Positions 23,191-32,147 of a stretch of DNA of 64,000 bases are shown piece after piece. Numbering within the stretch: the first letter of the stretch is position 1; every line of letters begins with the position of its first letter. Source of the stretch: PALSA-243 sp049522755 (lineage in GTDB: Bacteria; Acidobacteriota; Terriglobia; Bryobacterales; Bryobacteraceae); contig JBEKNN010000005.1 in the NCBI GenBank assembly GCA_049522755.1, forward strand, positions 1 to 64,000, given 5' to 3'. The position numbers and the translations under genes were made by a program. The notes below the pieces were generated by a model, which made no database searches, was not told the origin of the DNA, and saw only the letters and a list, made by a program, of their open reading frames with translations.

Positions 23191-25511
23191 TTTGGGGACT
23201 CCTTTAAATTGGTTTTAGCGGCCACGGTTGGCCGCGGCGCCGGCGCCTCGCCGCGGGATTGCTGGAACGGCAGGCTGTGTACAATTCCGTAGATCAAAGT
23301 CTGGAAAGAATAGTTCGATTCCGTAAGCTGGCGCTCGATGTCGGCTTCGGTGCGCCGATCGAAGGGTTGCAGGCCGCGCTCCAGGGCGTAGGTCAGCATC
23401 TTCTGCGTGAGGCACTGCGAAAACTCGGGCAGGCCGGTAGTGAGTACGCTGCGCATTTCCGCGGGCGTCGCAAAGGCTTTGCCGCTGGGGAGCGTGCCGG
23501 TGGCATCCACGGGAAAATTGCCGTCCTGGGTGCGCCACTTGCCGATGGCGTTGTAATTCTCGAGACCAAAACCCAGCGGGTCCATTTTGTTATGGCAGGC
23601 GGCGCAGGCGGGGTCGGCGCGGTGCTTCTCCATCTGCTGGCGCAGCGAGGACGATTTTCCCACGGCGGCTTCATCGAGCGCCGGAACGTCCGGCGGCGGC
23701 GGCGGGACGGGCGAAGCCAGAATGTTATCGAGAATGAACTTGCCGCGGAGCACCACGGATGTGCGCGTGGGATAGCTGGAAACCGTGAGCACGGCCGCCT
23801 GGCCCAGGACGCCGCCGCGCTGGTCGGTGGTCAGGTCGATGCGCCGGAATTCGGGGCCTTTGACATCCGGAATGCCGTAAAATTTCGCCAGCGTTTCGTT
23901 CAGAAACGTGTAGCGCGCATCCAGAAAATCGGTGATGGGGCGGTTTTCGCGCAGCACATATTCGAAGAACATGCGCGTCTCGGTCTTCATAGCGTCGCGC
24001 AGATCCGAGTTCCATTCGGGAAACTTCTGCGGGTCTGGCTTCACCACGTCGAGATTGCGCGTTTCCAGCCATTGCCCGGCGAAATTCGACGCCAGCGCGC
24101 CGGAGCGGCTGTCCGCCAGCATGCGCTTCATCTGAGCGTCGAGAACGGCGGAGTCATGCAGCTTGCCCTGCGCGGCGAGAGAGAACAACTCATCGTCGGG
24201 CATGGAACTCCAGAGAAAATAGCTGAGGCGCGAAGCTAGCTCGTAGTCCGAAACAGGATGCGCGGCAACGCTTCCATTTTCGATCTTAAAGAGAAAATTC
24301 GGCGACACCAGAATCGCCTGAATGGCGAGCTGGATTCCCTGCTCGACGGTTTGCCCCTGGGCGCGCGCAAAATCGACGAAATGCGCGATGGCGGCCGTTT
24401 CCTGAGTGGTGGCCGGGCGGCGATACGCGTGATTCGCCAGATTGGCGATAATTTTTTGCACGCAGGCGGCCCCGGATTTAGGATCGCAGATCAGAATCTT
24501 CTTGCGGCTGGCGCTTTCGCCGGCGGAGGCAAACGGCCCGATGAAGGTCAGGGCATCGATGTACTTGTTCTTCTTGCGGTTGGTGAAGTCCTTATCGGAC
24601 AGAGCGGCGGCGAAATCGTCGTTGAGGAATTCCGCGCGAACGGTGTGCATGCCTTCGGTGAGATGCACGGACATCTTTTCTTCGGAGTAAGGGTCGAAGT
24701 AGACCAGCTTCGAGGGCTTGGTTTCGACGCTCATGGTGTGCACCACGTTGCCGTCCACGGAAAGCTGGAGGTCGACCGGCTTTCCGTCCGGAGGGCGCTC
24801 GCCTTGCAAGCCGAAGCGGACCGTGTAATCGCCGTCGAAATCGATGCGGACCTGGGCTTCCACGACGCCGCGCTCGGGCTTAGTAGTGTTTTTGTTGCGG
24901 TTGGAGTACTCGGCCTCGACAGGCTTGGCGGGAAGCGGGTCGATGCCCATGGCGCGCGATGCGATCTTCTGCGCGGCGTTCATGTACTTCGACATCAGTA
25001 GCGGCGAGACAGTGAGAACGGAGGCAATGTTATCGAAGCCGTAGCCGGAATCGTCGGTGGGAAAGTTTTTGTCCGCCTGAAAATCGACCGCGAGCAGATC
25101 GTGCACGGTGTTCATGTATTCGTAGCGGTTCAGCCGGTGGGCCACCACGCGGCCCGGATCGGGCTTGACGTTCTTGTCGATTTCATCGAGGCGGCTTTGG
25201 ACGTAGGCGATCAGCGCATCCAGCTTGGCAGGCCGGGGAATTCCCGCCGGCGGCATCTCGCCAGCGCGCAGTTTTTGCAGAATAATGTCCCAGCCATCGC
25301 GGCTCTCCGTGAGCGACGTCGAATCGAGAAACGGCTGAATGTTCATTCCGCCGGAAGCGAGCTGCCGATTGTGGCAGCCCAGGCATACGCCGCGAAACAC
25401 GGGCTCAACAGCGGCTTGAAAGGCGGGGTCGGCAGCGCAATTAGCGGGCGGCAGGGCAAGCGACAACCATGTAATGGAGCATACAAACGAAGCGATAGTG
25501 CCGATGCGCAT
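23187..25511 (-). CDS. DUF1587/1592/1588/1585 multidomain protein with cytochrome c site
   Basis: A 774-residue exported protein with the standard domain order of planctomycete/acidobacterial PSCyt-linked proteins: N-terminal heme-type motif CLGCHNRQLASGG after a signal peptide, DUF1587 (NRYEYMNTVHDLLAVD), a CBM-like insert (DFDGDYTVRFGL), DUF1595 and DUF1592 (SRLSYFLWSSMPDDELF), DUF1588 (DQRGGVLGQAAVLTVSSYPTRTSVVLRGKFIL) with CAACHNKMDPLGFGLENYNAIG, and DUF1585 at the end. I chose start 25511 because GGAG lies 8 nt upstream. Likely periplasmic redox or polysaccharide-related; true function unknown. First gene of a two-gene operon. Confidence 0.92.
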   Translation of the reverse strand: MRIGTIASFVCSITWLSLALPPANCAADPAFQAAVEPVFRGVCLGCHNRQLASGGMNIQPFLDSTSLTESRDGWDIILQKLRAGEMPPAGIPRPAKLDALIAYVQSRLDEIDKNVKPDPGRVVAHRLNRYEYMNTVHDLLAVDFQADKNFPTDDSGYGFDNIASVLTVSPLLMSKYMNAAQKIASRAMGIDPLPAKPVEAEYSNRNKNTTKPERGVVEAQVRIDFDGDYTVRFGLQGERPPDGKPVDLQLSVDGNVVHTMSVETKPSKLVYFDPYSEEKMSVHLTEGMHTVRAEFLNDDFAAALSDKDFTNRKKNKYIDALTFIGPFASAGESASRKKILICDPKSGAACVQKIIANLANHAYRRPATTQETAAIAHFVDFARAQGQTVEQGIQLAIQAILVSPNFLFKIENGSVAAHPVSDYELASRLSYFLWSSMPDDELFSLAAQGKLHDSAVLDAQMKRMLADSRSGALASNFAGQWLETRNLDVVKPDPQKFPEWNSDLRDAMKTETRMFFEYVLRENRPITDFLDARYTFLNETLAKFYGIPDVKGPEFRRIDLTTDQRGGVLGQAAVLTVSSYPTRTSVVLRGKFILDNILASPVPPPPPDVPALDEAAVGKSSSLRQQMEKHRADPACAACHNKMDPLGFGLENYNAIGKWRTQDGNFPVDATGTLPSGKAFATPAEMRSVLTTGLPEFSQCLTQKMLTYALERGLQPFDRRTEADIERQLTESNYSFQTLIYGIVHSLPFQQSRGEAPAPRPTVAAKTNLKESPK

Positions 25512-25869
25512 CTTGTCTCCGGTTAACACTTATTATACCGCGCCGCCAAAAGTTGTCACACATCGATAGTTGGGCCTCAGGGTAATGAGTTAGCGGCAGA
25601 GACCAGCGCGGAGTTTGAATATTGGCTGGGGGTTGCGGATTGTCGCGGAACGAAGCTGAGGACGTGGAAGCGGTTTTGGATTGTTCGGGTTGGCGGGCAT
25701 GTCGTCGGACTTCTTGCCGAGGAATGCGTGCCGGGTCGTGACGCCGCCGAATTGAATTTCGGAGTCGGAGATAACGGTATGCTGTGACGCTAATGTCCGC
25801 TTAGGTTTCAGATCGCGCATGTGCGTGCGGGGCTGAATGCTTCCCGACTGGATGTGCGGCTAAGTACTT
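25512..25869. other. Intergenic region without convincing genes
   Basis: A minus-strand frame at 25590-25820 could encode 76 residues, but its composition and lack of a ribosome site do not support it. The region borders a zone of broken genes and may be decayed sequence. Confidence 0.4.
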
Positions 25870-25914
25870 ATGGGTAGCGAACTGGTTATCGACGGCGGAA
25901 TGAGCAACCTTTAA
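25870..25914 (+). pseudogene. Last 14 codons of an SDR dehydrogenase (remnant)
   Basis: The frame reads MGSELVIDGGMSNL and a stop, the signature C-terminus of classical short-chain dehydrogenases (GSELVVDGG). Nothing upstream continues the family, so this is an isolated gene end left by a deletion or rearrangement. Confidence 0.7.
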
Positions 25915-25937
25915 AGAAGCGGCGCGTAGCTTCACAC

Positions 25938-26680
25938 TTACAATTGAGTGTCAGCCACCGCTATAACGAGCTTGCCGCGATGGCTTCTGTGCACCGTGCC
26001 CGCGTACGCTTCCGGCGCTTGCTGCCAGGGAACCACCGCATCCACTACCGTCCGCAACCGGCCGTCCTGTAACATGTCCCCGATAGCCTTCAACTGAATT
26101 CCGCTCGGTTCTACGATGAAGAATGAATTCTTGACTCTCTCGTCGGTCGTGTCGCTACTCGCGACTGTCACCATCCGTCCCTTCGGCTTCAGGACGCCCC
26201 ACGATCGTTCCAGAGTGTCGCCGCCCACCGTATCGAACACGATGTCCATGGGCTCGACCACCGCTTCGAAGCGCGCGGCTCGATAGTCGATGACTTGTTC
26301 GGCGCCGAGACCCTTCACGAACTCGGCGTTAGCGGCGGATGCGGTCGCGACGATGCGCGCTCCAGCGAGCCGGGCAATCTGGACCGCGAATATACCCACG
26401 GCCCCCGCGGCGCCGTGCACCAGGACGCGATCGCCCTGCGCAACTTTCGCTCGATCCATCAATCCCTGCCAGGCGGTCAACGCGGGGATTGGAACGGACG
26501 CTGCCTCGGCATAGCTCAACTGCGCCGGCTTCACGGCCAATGCGGTGGATGGCGCTGCACAGTATTCCGCCAAGGCGCCATCGCTATACCAATCGTTCAT
26601 ACCGAACACTTGCTGCCCTGCGGCGGACTCCGCGACGCCATCTGGCGCCCACCTTCGCGACCCGGCGGCGGTCGTGCCAC
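25938..26680 (-). pseudogene. 5'-truncated zinc-independent quinone oxidoreductase/alcohol dehydrogenase-like gene
   Basis: The open frame to 26609 encodes the last ~223 residues of a medium-chain reductase of the NADPH:quinone oxidoreductase type: VFGMNDWYSDGALAEYC, then the nucleotide-binding DRVLVHGAAGAVGIFAVQIARLAGARIVATAS and VFDTVGGDTLERSW. About 100 N-terminal residues are missing. Traces of them continue upstream in shifted frames (a HD...VAKVGA-like stretch at about 26630-26680, and VAESAAGQQVFG directly before the frame). Beyond 26690 the sequence belongs to another broken gene. The remaining frame might be translated but lacks the catalytic domain's start. Confidence 0.75.
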
Positions 26681-26699
26681 AATCCTACTACCGCGGAGT

Positions 26700-27950
26700 T
26701 ATCGTGGTATCCCACCACACATACAAAGTCAGGAGAAAGGGAGGGAGTGTTTTGCGCGTAGGCTAGCGACGTATTCGGAATAGGAGAAAACTGCGGCGCG
26801 CCGTCATACTGAACGTCGTTCTTCGCCTCGCTGCGCGAGACCTCGGCCGTTTGTGGAATTATGTTGTCCATCACCGCATCTTTCGCGCGGTCCTTGCCGG
26901 GAACGAAGGCGAGGCCGTTGGCCTTGGGCGAATCTTCCGGAATGTTCGCAAATGCCTTCGGCAGATTCTCGGGAGCGACAAAACTCCATGGGCCTTGGAT
27001 TGAAGGCCTGCGAACCAGCGGCCCGACATCACAATAAAATGACGCTGCGTGGCGGTTTCCATAAAGATGTCGCTGTCGGTATTCGTTACGTAGAGGATGT
27101 CGCCGCCTACCAGCGGACTGTATCTGGGCGCGCCCTGGGTGACGATCAACTCGGTCGGCTCGGTCGCCACGATGATTCGGGCGGCGCGGAGTTGACTCGG
27201 GGGAGCGGCTTTGCCCGCATCGTTTTGCGCCGAGTCCAGAGTCTCGGTGTCCTTTACCAGATCGGCTACATTTGAGGGAGCCTTGTCAGTCGAGCTCCAA
27301 CTGCCGTGCAGTAAGTCATTAGTTGAAAACCAGACGCTCGATCCATAGAACCAATATTGCTTGCTCTTCGGGTCGAAGATCGCGGGAAGGGCCGTGTTGA
27401 CTACCTTCTGCAGACCTCCCGACCCTGCTTCCTGACGCCGGGGCTCGCCGTCGAGAAGCAACAGAATAGCTGGAGAGTCGGCGACGATGATCCGCGGAGG
27501 ATCGTTGCGATAATCGGCGTCGGGACCGCCTTGTGCGGGCTGGAGACTCGCTTTCAGGCGAGTCAGAGAGATGGAGAGATCCCACAGCGGCACATCCGCC
27601 TCCAGGAATTGAACCAGCGATTGAACGTCGCTATCCGGAACGCCGGCGAAACGCGTGCGGTCGACTTTAATGGATACAACGCGAGCCAGGTCGCGATCCC
27701 GATCGACGCTCAGTGTGGCGATCACCCATAGGGCGCCGAACAGCGGCGCTTTGTCCTCGGGTCTCTTGACGGAAATCGCCACGCGGCTCTGGAGCGTTAC
27801 GCCGTCGAGAGAATCGGGCTGAGGCTGATAGACGACGATCTGCGTATTGCGGTCGTTCACCACTCTGGGCCATCCGGCATCCTGGCCCCACGCGATGCCG
27901 GCCGTCAGGCTCACAGTAGTCAAAATCAGAAAGGGCATCGTTAGTTTCAT
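26700..27950 (-). pseudogene. Frameshifted and 3'-truncated exported protein gene (family seen in acidobacteria, function unknown)
   Basis: From ATG 27950 (AGGTGA ribosome site, signal peptide MKLTMPFLILTTVSLTAGIA) one frame codes about 315 family-like residues up to GRWFAGLQSK near 26998. A missing base there shifts the true continuation (GPWSFVAPENLPKAF, IPEDSPKANGLAFVPG, AVMDNIIPQTAEVSRSEAK, VQYDGAPQFSPIPNTSL) into the next frame. It then breaks off near 26740-26700 and abuts the truncated oxidoreductase. The in-frame product would end at 26871 with an out-of-frame basic tail. I know the protein only as a conserved hypothetical with repeated WFxxxxxxGPW units. Confidence 0.7.
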
Positions 27951-28531
27951 ACATTCACCTCGATTGGACTTGGCTGACTTAGCCGGCAGCAGTAACCGAG
28001 ACAAGAGTTGTCTGCGTTCCGATCCGGATCGTCATTAGAGCCAGGGCACATGTCGATCCAAACGCGCAGAGATGCCCGGGGAAAACCCGCGCCGCCTTTT
28101 CAATCCGTTAGGGCGCGATGACGGATCAAGACGATTCAGCAGCCGAACTCCATGGCGTAGGCTTGCGACGCGATGACCGCTCCCCGACACGATGGTTGAC
28201 CTGAAAGGTCGCTTTCCCCAGCCGGCCAGCAGGCATTGAGCGCGGCCGGTCTTTCGGGCGCAGGGTTCCTTGCAACTGAGTAATAGCCTGATTCTTCAGG
28301 ATGAAAGGCTCGATGGCCGAAGGCCGCCGGCAGACTCGATGCAGCGGGAATGCCCTGCTGGCGTACAATCGGCCTGGCGCGAATTGCGATGGACAGGCAC
28401 TTGCATGTATGCGCAATGAAGGGGGCGGCCGACGCGCTTGGGAACAAGATGCTCCGATCGCAAGCAACCCCGGCCTGCAAATAAGTCACTCTACAACCCG
28501 GGCAAGATGCCCGATTAACCAAGGAGGTTAT
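27951..28531. promoter_or_regulatory. Divergent intergenic region and 5' leader of the VWFA gene
   Basis: A 580-bp gap between two divergent genes. The 3' part holds a small hairpin CGGGC-AAGAT-GCCCG (28499-28513) immediately before a strong AAGGAGGT ribosome site (28521-28528). No reliable promoter hexamers or open frame were recognised. Confidence 0.45.
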
Positions 28532-29488
28532 ATGAACGAATATCGATTGCCACGCAAAGCGCTCGCCATCATGACATATGTGTTGACGAGTGCGTGTTTC
28601 TTGAACGCACAGACTCCGGCGCCGACCGTTCCCGTCCAAATGACGGTGACGGTGGACGTCGTGGGCGAGGGTAAGCGGATGCCCGAAGTAAGCCGCGACG
28701 ATGTAAGAGTCAACCAGGGCAGGGAGAGCCGGAGTGTGACGGATTGGGTCGCCGCCTGCGACGATCGGGCGGGGCTTGATCTATTCATCCTGATCGATGA
28801 CGCTTCCGACACAAGTCTGGGAGGGCAACTTGCCGACTTACGCGCTTTCGTCAACTCTCAGCCCTCGACTACGGCAGTAGGGATAGGATACATGCGAAAT
28901 GCCGTCGTTCAAATTGCTCAGAATTTCACCACCGACCACGCCGCGGCCGCCAAGGCCCTACGCCTGCCGACCGGTTCAACGGGAGCCTATGGGAGTCCGT
29001 ATCTCTCCGTTATCGATCTTATGAAGCGATGGCCTCAAAACGCGAACCGCCGCGAGGTAGTGATGGTAACGGATGGAATAGATCGCGCCCGGGGCGGCCC
29101 GCGTCCCCACGGCCTCAGTCTGATCAGCCCGGACGTTGATACCGCGGGCACAGTCGCTCAGCGCACCGGAACTATCATTCATACCATCTACGCTCCTGGC
29201 GTGGGTCGCTTACACCATAACTTTTGGGAGGCGACGAATGGCCAGAATGGCATTGCCAAGCTGTCTGACGAGACTGGGGGTGAGTCGTTTTTCCTCGGCC
29301 TGGAATCGGCGGTGAGCTTCAAGCCGTATCTGGATCGGATACAGAAGATACTCGAGAATCAGTATATACTGACGTTCGAGGCCAAGCCTGGCAAGAAAGC
29401 CGGATTGCAGGCCGTGAGGATTACCACTCCGGTCGCGGGCGTAGAATTGGCGTCGGCTGACAATGCCTGGGTTCCCGCGGCGAAATAG
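28532..29488 (+). CDS. Acidobacterial VWFA-related domain protein
   Basis: A 318-residue exported protein. A signal peptide (LAIMTYVLTSACFLNAQTPAP) is followed by a domain matching the VWFA-related family (TIGR03436) found in large numbers in acidobacteria. FILIDDASDTSLGGQL resembles the MIDAS loop (D-x-S-x-S replaced by DDASDTS), then VVMVTDGIDRARGG (second metal-site Asp) and a C-terminal strand region with LENQYILTFEAKPGKKAG. The start is fixed by AAGGAGGT 4 nt upstream; the longer frame is not supported. It probably acts in the periplasm in adhesion or protein interaction. Confidence 0.88.
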   Translation: MNEYRLPRKALAIMTYVLTSACFLNAQTPAPTVPVQMTVTVDVVGEGKRMPEVSRDDVRVNQGRESRSVTDWVAACDDRAGLDLFILIDDASDTSLGGQLADLRAFVNSQPSTTAVGIGYMRNAVVQIAQNFTTDHAAAAKALRLPTGSTGAYGSPYLSVIDLMKRWPQNANRREVVMVTDGIDRARGGPRPHGLSLISPDVDTAGTVAQRTGTIIHTIYAPGVGRLHHNFWEATNGQNGIAKLSDETGGESFFLGLESAVSFKPYLDRIQKILENQYILTFEAKPGKKAGLQAVRITTPVAGVELASADNAWVPAAK

Positions 29489-29961
29489 TTGTCGAAACTG
29501 GTGCTGGGGGTTGCGAGTAGCGGCATGGCCGCGGGCGCAATCCTCTTGCCATGCGGTAATTCGCAAGGCGGCTATCATTGCCCGCGAAATCGAATGCGGC
29601 GTCTCCGGCCGATGACCCATCGCTGTTCGTCATCCGTGCCGTCCATGCCAGCCATGCCGGCCAAAAGCAATATCCTCTGAAATTCCCGCCGAACTGGCTG
29701 ACCATGCCGCTGAGGACGACTTATCCTCGCCAAGCTCGGCGCCAATCATCGAAGTTTAGCCCCTGAAATGGAAGAGCATCGCAATCCAGAGCGCAAGTCA
29801 AGTTCTTACCTCTCTCTAAAGTGGTAGTAGGCAATCTTATTATCCAGTGAACCAGCCAGCCCCCATCTGGAGGTTGTCAGAAGGCGGAAATTGTTCCACA
29901 ATCAGTCAGAATACCGAATCAGAGCGGACAGAAGGGCTTCAGGACCCCAGCGGAGGACCCA
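29489..29961. other. Intergenic stretch, nothing identified
   Basis: About 470 bp with only short overlapping frames on both strands. No hairpin-type terminator or known repeat was found. It may be decayed coding sequence. Confidence 0.35.
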
Positions 29962-30162
29962 ATGACCAAGAATGTACTGACTCGATTTCGAGCCGCGCTA
30001 TCTGCAAAGATTGCTGAGCTGGAACGCCTCACCAGCCAACCCGGTGCGATCGCGGTTGAGGAGGGCGCCAATCAACCGGAGGAGATCTGGGCAGAAAGGG
30101 GACATTTCTACTTTGCCTTGACACGGATGTCACCGCAGATTGACATCGAGCCTGAGATCTGA
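29962..30162 (+). pseudogene. DksA/TraR-like fragment lacking the zinc finger
   Basis: A 66-residue frame with a good GGAGGA ribosome site. The coiled-coil-like start (FRAALSAKIAELERL) and the following AIAVEEGANQPEEIWAERG recall acidobacterial DksA/TraR proteins (AELERxLRxREGIAIEKSADxLDE). The expected C4 zinc finger is missing; the sequence loses similarity and stops. It is probably a truncated remnant, although a short coiled-coil protein cannot be excluded. Confidence 0.4.
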
Positions 30163-30257
30163 TATATGCTCTGTAAAATTTTCGCAATGATAATTTCGTG
30201 TTACGCACCATCCGGTTCGGAGTTGATGGAGGGTTGGGAGCCGCAGGAGAAACTCAT

Positions 30258-32135
30258 ATGAACGTTGGCTTTCGTATCCTGACTATAACCTTGGCCACAC
30301 TGCTATTGGCCGCGTTGGCTCGGGCACAGCGGCTGTCGGAAAGCACCGGCCTCAACCTGTTCCAGAACAACTGCACGAACTGTCATGGAGTTACTCCAGT
30401 CGAGCACGCTCCAACCGAGGCCACCATCAAGACGATGACTCCCGAGGCCATCCACGAAGCCATTACCACCGGTTTGATGAAAAATATGGCGGCGAGCCTC
30501 ACCGACGACGAGAAGCGCTTGCTCGCCGAGTATCTGGGAGGCCGCAAGCTCGATAAGGACGATGCCGGAGATGCGAAGAACATGCCCAACGCTTGCGCCA
30601 GCCGTCCGCCGGTGCGAGACTTGAACGCTCCCTCATGGAATGGATGGGGCGATCTCTCGAATACGCGCTTCCAAGGCGCCAAGGCCGCGGGCCTCACGGC
30701 CGGCAAAGTGTCGAGGTTGAAACTCAAATGGGCTTTCGGATTCCCGGGAGCGACGGCGCTCTATGGACAGACAATCGTGGACGGAAGAGTCTTCGTCAGC
30801 AGCAATGCGGGTTACGTTTACGCGCTGGACGCCGAAACCGGTTGTGTCCAGTGGTCCTTCAAATCGCCGGCGGTTGTGCGTAGCGGCATCACCATCGGGC
30901 CGCTGAAACCGGGTTCCACCAGGATCGCCGCCTTCTTCGGCGACATCCGCGGATTTGCTTACGCCCTCGACGCCTCCACCGGCGCCTTGATCTGGAGAGC
31001 CGCCGCCGACAATCATCCGCTTGCCCGAGTCACCGGTAACCCCAGGCTCTACGAAGGCCGGCTTTATGTGCCGCTGGCCTCGCTTGAGGAAGATGAATCG
31101 CGCACTCCCCAGCATATTTGCTGTACCTTCAGGGGCGCGGTGACGGCGCTCGATTCCGAGACCGGCCGTCAAGTCTGGAAGAGTTACACGATCCCGCAGG
31201 AGCCGAAAGTTATCAAAAGGAATTCCGTGGGCGTGGACTATATGGGGCCGTCCGGCGCCGGGGTCTGGACCACGCCAATCGTCGATACCAAGCGCAGAGC
31301 GTTATATTTCGGCACCGGGAACAGCTTTTCCGAGCCGGCGACAACGTCCGATTCGATCATGGCCATGGACATGGACACCGGCAAGATCCTCTGGTGGCGG
31401 CAGGCCTTGGCAAATGATGTATGGCATGGAGGCTGTGCCCAGAGCATTCCCGGACGTCCGCCGGCCGCGAACCAGGGCGGGCGAGGCCGCGGCGGGAACC
31501 AGCCTCCGTATCCCGCCGACAATTGCGTGGAGAAAACCGGGCCGGATTGGGACTACGCCGCATCTCCCAATTTGGCGACAATGCCGGATGGACGCACCGT
31601 CATCATCGCCTCGCCCAAGCAAGCCGTTGTGCGGGCCCTCGATCCCGACAAGAACGGCGCCACGATCTGGGAACAGGACATCGCCCGAGGAATCGGCGGC
31701 GGCGCGGGAGAGACTGTCTTTGGCGGCGCCATCGACGGTCAGACAATATACTTCGGATTGCAACTCGGCAACGGGTTGGTTGCCATGGATCTGGCGACCG
31801 GCGTCGAGAAGTGGTTCCGGCCATTGCAGAATCCGGAAGCCATGGCAACGCATCGCGGAATTGTTGCCGCTGTCAGCGTGATTCCCGGAGTGTTCTTCGC
31901 GGCAGGTATGGACGGCATACTTCGAGCGGTGTCCCCTACGGATGGAAGTCCTATCTGGGAATTCAACACCGCTCAGGAATTCAAAACCGTGAACGGCGTC
32001 CCGGCCAAGGGCGGTTCCATTGGAGCGGGCGGACCCACGATCGCCAACGGCATGGTCTTCGTCGGTTCGGGATACGTCGGATTCCAGAACGGGGTTCCGG
32101 GCAACGTGTTGCTCGCCTTCGCGCCGGCATTTTAG
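30258..32135 (+). CDS. PQQ-binding beta-propeller dehydrogenase with N-terminal cytochrome c (PVA dehydrogenase-like)
   Basis: A 625-residue periplasmic quinoprotein. A signal peptide is followed by a small cytochrome c domain (Cys39-x2-Cys42-His43, LFQNNCTNCHG), then an eight-bladed PQQ propeller with repeated YALDAETGCVQWSF, FAYALDASTGALIWRA and TALDSETGRQVWKS motifs. Domain order cytochrome-propeller matches polyvinyl alcohol dehydrogenase-like proteins. It would oxidise an alcohol or polyol and pass electrons to its own heme. I chose start 30258 because AGGAGA lies just upstream and a signal peptide follows. It converges on the second PQQ dehydrogenase gene 12 bp downstream. Confidence 0.85.
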   Translation: MNVGFRILTITLATLLLAALARAQRLSESTGLNLFQNNCTNCHGVTPVEHAPTEATIKTMTPEAIHEAITTGLMKNMAASLTDDEKRLLAEYLGGRKLDKDDAGDAKNMPNACASRPPVRDLNAPSWNGWGDLSNTRFQGAKAAGLTAGKVSRLKLKWAFGFPGATALYGQTIVDGRVFVSSNAGYVYALDAETGCVQWSFKSPAVVRSGITIGPLKPGSTRIAAFFGDIRGFAYALDASTGALIWRAAADNHPLARVTGNPRLYEGRLYVPLASLEEDESRTPQHICCTFRGAVTALDSETGRQVWKSYTIPQEPKVIKRNSVGVDYMGPSGAGVWTTPIVDTKRRALYFGTGNSFSEPATTSDSIMAMDMDTGKILWWRQALANDVWHGGCAQSIPGRPPAANQGGRGRGGNQPPYPADNCVEKTGPDWDYAASPNLATMPDGRTVIIASPKQAVVRALDPDKNGATIWEQDIARGIGGGAGETVFGGAIDGQTIYFGLQLGNGLVAMDLATGVEKWFRPLQNPEAMATHRGIVAAVSVIPGVFFAAGMDGILRAVSPTDGSPIWEFNTAQEFKTVNGVPAKGGSIGAGGPTIANGMVFVGSGYVGFQNGVPGNVLLAFAPAF

Positions 32136-32147
32136 AGGACGCCGCTC

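Noticed and set aside
25590..25820. Minus-strand frame of 76 residues
   Set aside because: No ribosome site, Pro/Arg-rich random composition, located in a zone of decayed genes.
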